From the NCBI GenBank assembly GCA_020848835.1, contig JADLHJ010000084.1, forward strand, positions 22,914 to 86,913: DNA of 64,000 nt. Reading direction: 5' to 3'. This stretch comes from Candidatus Hydrogenedentota bacterium. Its GTDB lineage: Bacteria > Hydrogenedentota > Hydrogenedentia > Hydrogenedentales > SLHB01. The position numbers were made by a program, and so were the translations under genes. Shown here in pieces: positions 18,876 through 26,865 of this stretch. Position 1 is the first letter of the stretch. The number at the start of each line of letters is the position of its first letter. The notes beneath the pieces are model-generated. The model was given only the letters and a program-made list of their open reading frames with translations. It was not told the DNA's origin and did not search any database.

Positions 18876-21052
18876 TGGATTGGAAGGCGTGCCGGTCAAA
18901 GTTGCATTTGCTGGTTATTGTCACGATTTGCGCCGTCCCAGCATTCGGGCAAGAAATTGCCCCGTCGTCCGAGCCCAAGGACTTATGCAGTGTTGGTGGA
19001 AAGCTGTACTTCTCGGCTGATGATGGTAACCGCGGACGTGAGTTATGGGTTTTCGACTCACAATCGAAAACAGCGAAGCTGGTAAAGGACATTTGGCCAG
19101 GTGAGCGAGCAAGTAATCCGGCACATTTGACGTCGCTCGGCACCCTGCTCCTCTTCGCAGCCGAAACACCTGCCAACGCGGAGTTGGGATTATCAAACGG
19201 AACGGAATTGTGGGTGTCGGACGGATCAGACGAGGGTACGCAATCGCTTGGAGATTTACACCCGGGCGTTACTTCGGGATTCCATAAATGGATCGCCAAA
19301 CGAGAAGGCATAGCGTACTTCGAGGGGAATCATCCTGATACAGGGGCGGAGTTGTGGCGAACGGACGGCACGATTGAGGGGACTCGACTCGCGGCAGACA
19401 TATGGCAAGGGCCGGAAGGATCCGATCCCTCTAGAAATAATGCAGTCTGGCTACCGGATGGTCGCCTTGTGCTAATGACCTATCGCGATGCGAGAGATGT
19501 GTTGCTTTCTTTCAGTCCAAGTGACGGACAAATTGAAGAGCTTAAAGTTGTTCACTTGGAATCAAATATATGTGGCGTTCTCGACGGCGCGGTATATTTT
19601 ACAGACATGGATAACGAGCACGGCTGGGAACTTTGGCGAACGGATGGTACGCCGTCGGGAACGTTACTATTCAAAGATATCTATTTGGGTGCTTCTAACG
19701 CTTCACCGGGACCAATGATCCTGCATGGCGGTCGGGCCTACTTCAAGGCTGCCGACAAAGAGCATGGTTCAGAGTTGTGGGTTACCGATGGCACCGAAAG
19801 TGGCACCCGGATGGTCAAAGACATTTATACCGGAGTGGCTGATTCGAGTCCTTTCAATCTGACATCCTGCGGCGACTACCTATATTTCGCGGCATCGAGC
19901 GAGAACTTCGGCATTGAAATCTGGCGTAGTGATGGAACGGAAGAGGGGACGTTTCTTCTCAGCGATATAAACCCAGGTCTTGCGAATTCGGACCCGTATG
20001 GCCTTACTAATCTCAACGGCAAATTGCTATTTGGTGCGACGTCGTCGGATTTTGGAGTAGAGCTTTGGGGTTCTGATGGGTCCTCTTCAGGAACAATCCT
20101 GGTCAAGGATATTGTTCGTGGTTCTCCTGCAACGTTCAGCGGCAATCCATACGGTTTTTCTGCGCTTGGGCCGCACGTATATTTTCGCGCCACGACAATC
20201 GAGAACGGCGTCGAGTTATGGCATAGCGATGGCTCATTAAACGGGACCGAACTTGTCGAAGATTTGTGCACGGAAATTCGCCCCAATCCATCATCGGCGC
20301 CCAGTAACCTGACAGCACTGGGGGATACCTTATATTTTGTGGCGCACGATGCCGAATCCGGAAATGAATTGTGGCGCACGATAAATGAGACGGCGGAATT
20401 GGTTCGCGACATTTTTCCGGGGCCGGCGAGTTCAAATCCTCACGACCTTACGCCGTTGAATAATACGCTCTATTTTGGCGCAGACGATGGAACCAACGGC
20501 GATGAACTATGGTTGACGGACGGTACCGCTGCCGGGACCAAATTGGTTCAGGATTTTGCAGCGCGGGATCTTCACTCTGGTCCAAAGGAACTTACCGTTT
20601 TTCAAAATACCGTATTCTTGGTGGCATGGACAGAAACCCACGGTGAAGAGTTATGCATGGTAAAAGACATGGCGATTCATCGAGTTCGCGATATCAATCC
20701 GGGTCCTGCGTCCTCGCAGCCCCGTGAACTTGTGGTGGCGGGAGGACGTCTTTACTTCCGCGCGAATGACGGCACACACGGAGAGGAATTATGGGAAAGT
20801 GGGGGAACAGAACCCACGACGCGGATGGTGCTTGACGCGTTTCGCCCGACGACTGTCAGTGAGCTACCCGCGTGGCTAACCCCTGTCCAAGGTCAGCTCT
20901 TTTTCGTTAACTCGGACGAAAAATATGGCATGGAGTTATGGTATCTTGGGCCAAAACGCAGTGAGCCACGACTCTTTGCTGATGTAGCGCGAGGATACGG
21001 AAGTACGATGCCTGATATTATCGCGGTAAATCAGCGGAGTGCATCACGATGA
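18875..21052 (+). CDS. exported ELWxxDGT-repeat protein
   Basis: About 725 residues. The signal peptide ends near VPAFGQE. The rest is built from roughly a dozen repeats of 45-60 residues, each centred on ELWxxDGTxxGT (ELWRTDGTIEGT, ELWVTDGTESGT, EIWRSDGTEEGT, ELWLTDGTAAGT) and each followed by DIxPGxxxSxP. The last repeats are degenerate (ELWESGGT, ELWYLGP). The family is thought to form beta-propellers. The ATG at 18875 sits in TGATG at the kinase stop; a GTG at 18872 is the alternative. Being between a sensor kinase and its putative effector, it may be a periplasmic ligand-binding partner. Confidence 0.85.
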   Translation: MDWKACRSKLHLLVIVTICAVPAFGQEIAPSSEPKDLCSVGGKLYFSADDGNRGRELWVFDSQSKTAKLVKDIWPGERASNPAHLTSLGTLLLFAAETPANAELGLSNGTELWVSDGSDEGTQSLGDLHPGVTSGFHKWIAKREGIAYFEGNHPDTGAELWRTDGTIEGTRLAADIWQGPEGSDPSRNNAVWLPDGRLVLMTYRDARDVLLSFSPSDGQIEELKVVHLESNICGVLDGAVYFTDMDNEHGWELWRTDGTPSGTLLFKDIYLGASNASPGPMILHGGRAYFKAADKEHGSELWVTDGTESGTRMVKDIYTGVADSSPFNLTSCGDYLYFAASSENFGIEIWRSDGTEEGTFLLSDINPGLANSDPYGLTNLNGKLLFGATSSDFGVELWGSDGSSSGTILVKDIVRGSPATFSGNPYGFSALGPHVYFRATTIENGVELWHSDGSLNGTELVEDLCTEIRPNPSSAPSNLTALGDTLYFVAHDAESGNELWRTINETAELVRDIFPGPASSNPHDLTPLNNTLYFGADDGTNGDELWLTDGTAAGTKLVQDFAARDLHSGPKELTVFQNTVFLVAWTETHGEELCMVKDMAIHRVRDINPGPASSQPRELVVAGGRLYFRANDGTHGEELWESGGTEPTTRMVLDAFRPTTVSELPAWLTPVQGQLFFVNSDEKYGMELWYLGPKRSEPRLFADVARGYGSTMPDIIAVNQRSASR

Positions 21053-22887
21053 ACAGCGATTACGCGCTGACGATTACCCGCGGTACGCAGCTCAGCAGAA
21101 CATGGCCGCTTTCGGCGAAGGTGAAAGTTATAGGACGCAGTACGGGGTGCAACATTCGCATTGTGGATGCCACGATTTCGAGAAGGCACTGCGAAGTCTG
21201 GGTTGAAGACGGGATCGCATGGGTACGCGATCTGGAAAGTTCGAATGATACGCTGCTCAACGGTGTCCCCATTACCAAAGCGAAACTGAGTACCGGCGAC
21301 GAAATCCAAATTGGAAAGTACTCGCTGGCTCTTATTCAACTGGAAACCGCTTTCACGCCAAAATGCGATTCTCTCGACGATTCTACACCGGCAACGCTGG
21401 CTCTTTCCGACGGCTATTATGTGAACGAGGCCGAAGCCTCGAGAAATCCATTGGATATCTCGCCGCGCGAATCGAAGTTTCGCGAACTTTTGCGCAGTCA
21501 TCGCGCATTTGCAGAATGCACAGGAGTCGCCGCGCTCCTCGCCGCACTTTCGCCCGTCATTGCGAGCCACTTCGGCCCGGAGGCGTGGTGGCTCGTGACG
21601 GCAACCGGCGTGGATCGCCGGCTGGTGGCGCATCCCTTATCGGCAACACCAACCGTAGAAGCCGACTTGATAAGGAATATTCAACAGGCGATTCAAAGCA
21701 AGAGCGGGGTGTTAATGCCGCGGCGGCGCGAGTATGAAGGTAGGCCGAGTTTCGAAACGAGCTTGATAGCCCCGCTCATGATAGGCGAAGAACAACTGGG
21801 CGCGCTTGCATTACGCTCGGGGACGCCAAATCGGTTATATGACGAATCAGACCTTGAATTCTTTTTGGGATTGGCCCATTCCTTTGCACCGTATTTGTGC
21901 ATCGCGGAGCAAACAGAGCAACTCCGGCGCGACGTAAACACGCTTCGCGGCAACAATGGTGCTGCAAGCAGCCTTATCGGCAGTAGTGCAGGCATCACCG
22001 AAGTCCGTTCCATGGCCGCCCGCGCCGCGCGATCGGACTTGCCAGTGCTCATTTTGGGCGAAACAGGAACGGGCAAGGAAGTTGTTGCCCGGATGATCCA
22101 CGAACTGAGTGGGCGTGCCAAGCATGCATACGTTATCGTGAACGCCCCCGCGATTCCGCGGGAACTATTTGAAAGTGAAATGTTCGGCCACGAAAAGGGA
22201 GCCTTCACGGGGGCGACGCGTCAGAAGATTGGATACTTCGAGGACGCACACAACGGCACCATGTTCCTCGATGAAATTGGCGATCTCGCGCCTGAACACC
22301 AGGCGCGCATGTTGCGCGTCATCGAAACCGGTAAATTTAATCGCGTCGGCGGAACGCGTGAAATTGGCGTGGACGCTCGGATTGTGAGTGCAACAAACAG
22401 GAATTTGCACAGCAAGGGGGCGGATTTTCGGCAGGACCTGTTTCACCGCCTGAGCGGTTTTGTGATAACGATACCACCTTTGCGCGATAGAGCAAGCGAT
22501 ATCCCGGATCTGGCCCATCATTTTCTGAACGCATTGCAGCGCCCTGTCACTGCTGCGAGACTAACCCTCTCCAGTGACGCGATGAACAAGATTTCCGCTT
22601 ACACATGGCCGGGAAACGTGAGAGAACTAAAATCGTGTATGGAGCGTGCCGCCGTACTTGCGCAAGGTGATGTAATCGAGCCGGACGACATCATGATCTC
22701 CGTTCAATCGGACAGGCGTGAGCCTGACTCGAGTTCGCATTTGTTAACGCTTGCAGACGCTGAGCGCCACCATATTCAGCGAATTCTGAAGCGTCACAAT
22801 GGGAACATCAAGAGTGCAGCACAGGCACTCAAGATTTCCCGCGTCACGCTGTACAAGAAAATCAGCGACTTCGGCATTCAGCTCTAA
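21049..22887 (+). CDS. sigma54-dependent transcriptional activator with FHA and GAF domains
   Basis: The protein has 612 residues. The FHA domain (about 5-98) carries GRS, SRRHC and SSND, so it should read phosphothreonine. A GAF-like domain spans about 145-285. The AAA+ domain has Walker A GETGTGKE (337-344), GAFTGA (384-389, the sigma54 contact loop), Walker B MFLDEIGD, and TWPGNVRELK. A Fis-type helix-turn-helix lies at 572-608. No receiver domain is present. The ATG overlaps the previous stop by four bases. It probably activates sigma54 promoters after recognising phosphoproteins made by the co-encoded kinase. Confidence 0.93.
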   Translation: MNSDYALTITRGTQLSRTWPLSAKVKVIGRSTGCNIRIVDATISRRHCEVWVEDGIAWVRDLESSNDTLLNGVPITKAKLSTGDEIQIGKYSLALIQLETAFTPKCDSLDDSTPATLALSDGYYVNEAEASRNPLDISPRESKFRELLRSHRAFAECTGVAALLAALSPVIASHFGPEAWWLVTATGVDRRLVAHPLSATPTVEADLIRNIQQAIQSKSGVLMPRRREYEGRPSFETSLIAPLMIGEEQLGALALRSGTPNRLYDESDLEFFLGLAHSFAPYLCIAEQTEQLRRDVNTLRGNNGAASSLIGSSAGITEVRSMAARAARSDLPVLILGETGTGKEVVARMIHELSGRAKHAYVIVNAPAIPRELFESEMFGHEKGAFTGATRQKIGYFEDAHNGTMFLDEIGDLAPEHQARMLRVIETGKFNRVGGTREIGVDARIVSATNRNLHSKGADFRQDLFHRLSGFVITIPPLRDRASDIPDLAHHFLNALQRPVTAARLTLSSDAMNKISAYTWPGNVRELKSCMERAAVLAQGDVIEPDDIMISVQSDRREPDSSSHLLTLADAERHHIQRILKRHNGNIKSAAQALKISRVTLYKKISDFGIQL

Positions 22888-22917
22888 CTACTTACCCACC
22901 CTGTCTGTGTTAAGTTT

Positions 22918-22944
22918 CTGTACATCATTTGTGTACAGTTTTTT
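22918..22944 (+). terminator. intrinsic terminator after the kinase/FHA operon
   Basis: A perfect 7-bp stem (CTGTACA and TGTACAG) around a 7-base loop is followed directly by six T residues. It lies 30 bases after the stop of the activator gene. The same palindrome could also serve as an operator. Confidence 0.7.
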
Positions 22945-23044
22945 AACTTTGCTCCGCTGTCGCGTAAGAAACAATTCCAGCACCGGTTTTCGCAAGACTA
23001 TATTCATGAATGGCTTACGGTAAGGACCATGTGCCAGTTCATTT

Positions 23045-23060
23045 TGGCACGCTAAGTGCG
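23045..23060 (+). promoter_or_regulatory. sigma54 (-24/-12) promoter
   Basis: TGGCACG, four bases, then GTGC matches the sigma54 consensus TGGCACG-N4-TTGC. GG is at 23046-23047 and GC at 23058-23059, the required spacing. The -24 element overlaps a 6-bp inverted repeat (GTGCCA, 8 bases, TGGCAC). The site lies 36 bases before a small gene with a good ribosome binding site, and just downstream of the gene for a sigma54 activator. Confidence 0.75.
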
Positions 23061-23095
23061 TTACTGGTTGCTGAGGTAGAGAAGGAGAGGGTCAG

Positions 23096-23269
23096 GTGAC
23101 GGAAGTGTTGAACAGCGATTATGAGAGCAAGGATTCCCTCGAATCCTTCTGCGCGATGTATGCGCAACGTGTACTCGAGCTAATGGATCGCGACCTTTAC
23201 AAGACTGCGTCTGCCTTGAGCGTTGATAGTTCCAAATTATTCTCGCTTGTGGCGCGCGGCGATAACTAG
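23096..23269 (+). CDS. 57-residue stand-alone Fis-type helix-turn-helix protein
   Basis: The GTG start is preceded by GAAGGAGAGG at 23081-23090. The protein (MTEVLNSDYESKDSLESF and onward) aligns without gaps to the C-terminal helix-turn-helix of the neighbouring activator. Residues 24-27 (QRVL) match QRIL, and ASAL matches AQAL in the recognition region (residues 38-41). LFSLVA (48-53) matches LYKKIS. It is therefore probably a tiny DNA-binding protein, or a competitor or partner of that activator. It is the first gene after the sigma54 promoter. Function is inferred from alignment by eye. Confidence 0.7.
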   Translation: MTEVLNSDYESKDSLESFCAMYAQRVLELMDRDLYKTASALSVDSSKLFSLVARGDN

Positions 23270-23278
23270 ACAGGAAAC

Positions 23279-23464
23279 GTGTACGACGCCGTCGAAATAT
23301 GGAATGGCGACAAAGCAGCAGATCCAGAATGGGACGACGAGGAAATGCTCTTGATGCCTTCGATTGTAAGCGCGTTCAAGCCCAACGAGATAGTGCCGCG
23401 CATGAAAGTAGTGGTTCATTACATTGAATGGACCGTGTTGGAGACAAACGTCTCAATTTGTTGA
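23279..23464 (+). CDS. 61-residue acidic small protein
   Basis: A GTG start lies 9 bases after the Fis-like gene with AGGA upstream. The protein is acidic in its first half (GDKAADPEWDDEEMLLMP) and beta-like in its second (RMKVVVHYIEWTVLE). No signal peptide or known family is visible. It is placed second in a putative three-gene operon driven by the sigma54 promoter. Conservation in related genomes would decide whether it is real. Confidence 0.5.
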   Translation: MYDAVEIWNGDKAADPEWDDEEMLLMPSIVSAFKPNEIVPRMKVVVHYIEWTVLETNVSIC

Positions 23465-23500
23465 ACACTCGTGAGTACAGACTGGACGAGGAGGTGGGGA

Positions 23501-23674
23501 ATGATGGATTCAGTCAATCGGCCGTTCCTTGATCCGAATATCGGGGCGCAATACGCAGGTTTTCGGACCCGTCCAGTCAACAAATATCGTTTCCTTCCCT
23601 GGGGAGAAATTGCGTTTTGGGTGTTTGCGGTCGCAGCCGTTGCCGCGACCTTGGGGTTCTCGATTTGGTTTTAA
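23501..23674 (+). CDS. 57-residue tail-anchored membrane protein
   Basis: The ATG at 23501 follows GGAGGTGGGGA, a very strong ribosome binding site; a GTG at 23471 is in frame but poorly placed. The protein is soluble for about 32 residues (MMDSVNRPFLDP and so on), ending in RFLPWGEI. A single C-terminal helix (AFWVFAVAAVAATLGFSIWF) then ends the protein, so it is probably inserted as a tail anchor. It is third in the small operon after the sigma54 promoter. No family is recognised. Confidence 0.6.
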   Translation: MMDSVNRPFLDPNIGAQYAGFRTRPVNKYRFLPWGEIAFWVFAVAAVAATLGFSIWF

Positions 23675-23738
23675 CAGGAGGGGAAGGGGTACTGGGGCGC
23701 GCACAACTGCAAGTGAGCTCCTCAAGCCCTGGCAGTAA

Positions 23739-23926
23739 GGGGTCCGCTGCAGGCCTGGTGGTCGCACACACCTGGCCTGCGGCTGGGACCCATCGATTCG
23801 CCGGTGGTGACAGCCGGGTCACGGGGCAACCTGGCGCCATGTAAACATGCCAAGCCCGCTCCCCGGGGGGGAGGCCCATTTTGTGGGGTCTCTTCCCTGG
23901 GGGGTGCTAAATTTGCGACGAGGACA
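23739..23926 (+). ncRNA. candidate structured RNA / leader
   Basis: This stretch holds several strong foldings. A two-tier hairpin at 23740-23791 has a 6-bp outer stem (GGGTCC/GGACCC), an internal loop, then 7 bp (GCAGGCC/GGCCTGC), a T-T mismatch and 4 bp (GGTG/CACC). A second hairpin, GTGAC-agccgg-GTCAC, follows. CTCCCC-ggg-GGGGAG lies further on, and the stretch ends with GGTGCTAAAT just before a small ORF. The blocks GGCAACC and GGTGCTAAAT recall SAM-I riboswitch core segments, but the 5' core is not found, so I do not call it a SAM riboswitch. Confidence 0.4.
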
Positions 23927-24106
23927 ATGAATACAACGCACGAAGCCACGACAGTTTGCCGGATGGTTCGCTGGTTCAGCGCGCAAGACGATGCGGAGCG
24001 CGAACTCCAAGTCCGTCTCGATGCGGGATGGAATGGAAGTATGCGCGATTGCATTGGGATTTGGCTCGTAGACGTGGTCAAGCCGCTGATTCCGCAAAGC
24101 AGATAA
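23927..24106 (+). CDS. possible 59-residue small protein
   Basis: An ATG with GAGG three bases upstream opens a 59-codon frame (MNTTHEATTVCRMVRWFSAQ and onward) directly after the structured stretch. The sequence is amphipathic (DDAERELQVRLDAGW) with two Cys residues and a hydrophobic end (IGIWLVDVVKPLIP). There is no recognised family and coding character is uncertain. It could be the gene controlled by the upstream structured RNA. Confidence 0.35.
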   Translation: MNTTHEATTVCRMVRWFSAQDDAERELQVRLDAGWNGSMRDCIGIWLVDVVKPLIPQSR

Positions 24107-24190
24107 GTTTCGCCAACACTGGCCCTGAATAAAGACTCTCCTCTCGCGTCCATATCCCGAACGCATTTGCCTTCCGGTGGAAATCTTTTC

Positions 24191-25111
24191 ATGAATCGAA
24201 TCATTGTTGTAGCGCTGTACTTCTGCCTGGCGTTAAACTCACAAGCAATGCAAACCTTTTCGTATAAGACCGAGCGCGGGCTTGTGTATGCAGATCTAGG
24301 CCATCGCAAGCTCAAGATGACTATGTACTTGCCCGAGGATGACGGGCGGTCCCTGCGGCCTGGAATGGTGCTGATCCACGGCGGTGCGTGGATGCTGGGT
24401 ACGCGCTACCAGCAGGCGTGGTATTGCCGCGAGTTCGCCAAGCACGGATATGTCGTGATGACGATCGATTACCGACTTATGCCCAAGTGTGCGTTTCCCG
24501 ACTGCCTGCATGATTGCAAGGCTGCCGTGCGGTGGCTGCGCCTGAATGCCGCCAAGTACCGCGTGGATCCGGATCGCATTGTAACGTTTGGCGCGTCAGC
24601 GGGGGGGCATTTGGCTGCTTTGCTGGCGACCACCACGCCGGAAGACAAGTTAGAAGGCGATATCAATCCGGGCGCGTCTTCGGAAGTGAAAGCGGCCATC
24701 AGTTTATATGGCGCCGTGGATCTGGCGATGTATCGAGACAGACCTTTTGTACACAAATCGTTAAACGGGAGGACGAGTAATTTTTTTAACGATTTTACAA
24801 CGCGAAACATGGGGGAGATGAATGGTGTTGCGATGGAAGCGGCCTCGCCGATGCATTACGCCAGCGCTTCCTCCAAGCCGATTTTTTTTGCGCACGGAAA
24901 GTCCGACCGCCTAGTGCACTTTGAACAGTCGGAGCATCTACATCGGCGGCTACAAGAGAACGGCGTACCAACGCAGCTCGTGGCGCTGGAAAACCGGGGT
25001 CACGGATTCGATTACATCTTCTGGGGACAGCGGCGCGAGATTTTCAAGCAGATGTTGGATTTCTTGAAAGCACAGGGTTGCGGTCCGTCGGAGCATAATG
25101 CGATTGCGTGA
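24191..25111 (+). CDS. secreted alpha/beta-hydrolase (esterase/acetylxylan-esterase-like)
   Basis: About 306 residues from the ATG at 24191; the signal peptide ends at LNSQA. The oxyanion motif HGGAW, the nucleophile elbow GASAGG, the acid in GKSDRLV and the final GHGFDY histidine form a complete catalytic triad of the HSL/BD-FAE type. Such enzymes hydrolyse acyl esters, in related bacteria often on plant polysaccharides. The product should be periplasmic or extracellular. An in-frame TTG at 24167 is less likely. The next gene converges on it. Confidence 0.85.
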   Translation: MNRIIVVALYFCLALNSQAMQTFSYKTERGLVYADLGHRKLKMTMYLPEDDGRSLRPGMVLIHGGAWMLGTRYQQAWYCREFAKHGYVVMTIDYRLMPKCAFPDCLHDCKAAVRWLRLNAAKYRVDPDRIVTFGASAGGHLAALLATTTPEDKLEGDINPGASSEVKAAISLYGAVDLAMYRDRPFVHKSLNGRTSNFFNDFTTRNMGEMNGVAMEAASPMHYASASSKPIFFAHGKSDRLVHFEQSEHLHRRLQENGVPTQLVALENRGHGFDYIFWGQRREIFKQMLDFLKAQGCGPSEHNAIA

Positions 25112-25168
25112 ACCTACCATCGCGTCAGATTTCGACCACCCCGAAAATCGTCCGCAGTCCGTACGCTT

Positions 25169-25441
25169 TCAGCGAATCTCGATGTCACTGTAACCAGAAA
25201 GGTCCTCGTACCGACTCGCGTCAATACCGATAACGCGAGCGAGAGGCGGCCCTTCTTTTGCCCAATCGAGCATAGAATCCAGTGCGCCTCGCGTTCCTTC
25301 GAACTCGGCCTCGACAGTGCCATCCGAACGGTTGCGCACCCAACCTACCAATCCAAGCGATTGCGCCTGGCGGTACGCCGAATAACGAAACCCGACACCC
25401 TGCACGCGGCCTTTGATCACCATGTGCAGGCGTTCTGGCAT
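25169..25441 (-). CDS. acyP: acylphosphatase
   Basis: The protein has 90 residues, the normal size. The signature GRVQGVGFR (Arg and the phosphate-binding loop) and GWVRNRSDGTVEAEFEG (catalytic Asn) are intact. It hydrolyses acyl phosphates in the cytoplasm. The gene starts 8 bases after the HEAT-repeat gene ends and probably shares its transcript. Confidence 0.95.
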   Translation of the reverse strand: MPERLHMVIKGRVQGVGFRYSAYRQAQSLGLVGWVRNRSDGTVEAEFEGTRGALDSMLDWAKEGPPLARVIGIDASRYEDLSGYSDIEIR

Positions 25442-25449
25442 CAGAAACC

Positions 25450-26838
25450 TTAATCCAGGTACTTGCGAAGCCTGTCGCCGTAGTCGTTGTGTGCCATGGA
25501 GACGGCAGTCTGGCAGGACGTCATAACGGTCATTGGTTCGTTGCCCGTCAGCGCCGGCAGCACCATCGGGAGAAGGCCTTCGACATCGAGGTCGGCGATG
25601 AGGCGTAAGGTTAGAACTTGGATGGCCGGGGACGCCTCGCGCAGCACGCCTTGAAGCACGCCGGCATTCGTCCGGTCGCCGGCTTTAATGAGCGCGTGGG
25701 TTGCCAATGCGCGCTGTGTAAAGTTCAATTCGGTCGGATCGTTTTCCGTCTGCAGCCAGTCCCGCAGAAATTGCATTGCTTTTGCGTCGCCCTTTTTCGC
25801 CAGGGTGCAGGCTGCATCAAATCGGATAGAGGGCACATTCATGAACTCGTCGCGCAGCAGTCCGCCTGCTTCCGTATCGCCGAGTTCGTACATCACTGCG
25901 GCGACGCGAAATTTTGAGAGTCCTTCCGTATCCTTCAATTTGGCACGGAGTAAGTTGATCGTTTCCTTGTCGCCGAGTTCAATTAGACCCAAAGCGGCAG
26001 CATTCGCCTTATCGACATTGCGTTCCGTGACCATTGCGATGAGCGTGGGAACGACTTCTTTGTCGCCGAGGTTTGCAAGCGCGCGCGCTGCTGGCGCGGA
26101 AATATTTGCTACGCGGTCTTCCAACATGATGCGTAATTCGGCGATAGACGCAGTATCGCCGGAAATACCTGCAAGGCGCGCCGCAGCGGCTTTCACGGTT
26201 CGGTCGCCACTGGCGAGGCCGTCCTGCACTATTGTCTCGGACGGTAACTTCTGGCCGGCGTAGCTCAGATGCAAGCTGGCAGCAATCGCTGTGCGGAGAT
26301 CGTTGCCTTTTGCTAGCGCAGTCAGATATTCAACCGCCTGCTCCCTCGCCAGAACGGTGCCGCCGTGCGAATCGTCCGATGTCGCTGATGCGGCGCCACC
26401 CACCGCAAGAATTTCCGCGGCAGCCATCCGAATGGACTGATTGGCTGCGCCTGCGTTAAAAATCTCTGACGTCCGCGCCAGCGCGCGCGTGACAATCTCC
26501 TGCTGATCGGTGGTCATACCGACATCGCGCATCACGTCGATTTGGCGCGTCTTCATGACCGCGCCCTGGACTTGAATTTCCTGAACATCTGCAAGGCGAT
26601 ACGTTGTTTCGATACCCGACTGTGTGCGTACCGTGAGCAGTCCAGTGTCTACTTTTACAATTTTCAGATTGGCGTCCTTTGCGCCGCCTCTCTTGAGCAC
26701 TACGGTAACCAGTGTATCCGTGCCGGCGATCGCGCCCAGGCCAGCGCCACCTCCGCCGGTTACTGGAACTTGTGAATATACAAGCGGCGCGACACTCAAG
26801 ATCAGCGCAGCGGCTGTAATCAGGCGTAATACTCTCAT
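25450..26838 (-). CDS. secreted HEAT-repeat protein
   Basis: About 462 residues from the ATG at 26838 (GGAG six bases upstream). A signal peptide ends near LVYSQ. A glycine-rich link precedes a beta-like domain with TLVTVVLKRGGAK. Most of the rest is a series of helical HEAT-type repeats of about 30 residues (AAARLAGISGD, ARALANLGDKEVVPTLIAM, AALGLIELGDKETINLLRA, ACTLAKKGDAKAMQFL). HEAT domains bind partner proteins. It is probably periplasmic. It follows the GH4 gene by 27 bases. Confidence 0.8.
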   Translation of the reverse strand: MRVLRLITAAALILSVAPLVYSQVPVTGGGGAGLGAIAGTDTLVTVVLKRGGAKDANLKIVKVDTGLLTVRTQSGIETTYRLADVQEIQVQGAVMKTRQIDVMRDVGMTTDQQEIVTRALARTSEIFNAGAANQSIRMAAAEILAVGGAASATSDDSHGGTVLAREQAVEYLTALAKGNDLRTAIAASLHLSYAGQKLPSETIVQDGLASGDRTVKAAAARLAGISGDTASIAELRIMLEDRVANISAPAARALANLGDKEVVPTLIAMVTERNVDKANAAALGLIELGDKETINLLRAKLKDTEGLSKFRVAAVMYELGDTEAGGLLRDEFMNVPSIRFDAACTLAKKGDAKAMQFLRDWLQTENDPTELNFTQRALATHALIKAGDRTNAGVLQGVLREASPAIQVLTLRLIADLDVEGLLPMVLPALTGNEPMTVMTSCQTAVSMAHNDYGDRLRKYLD

Positions 26839-26865
26839 GGGAGACTCCAATTTACGGTTTGGCGG

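Noticed and set aside
23675..23926. SAM-I riboswitch
   Set aside because: GGCAACC and GGTGCTAAAT match, but the 5' core (GAGGGACTGGCCC-like) and a closing P1 stem are not found.
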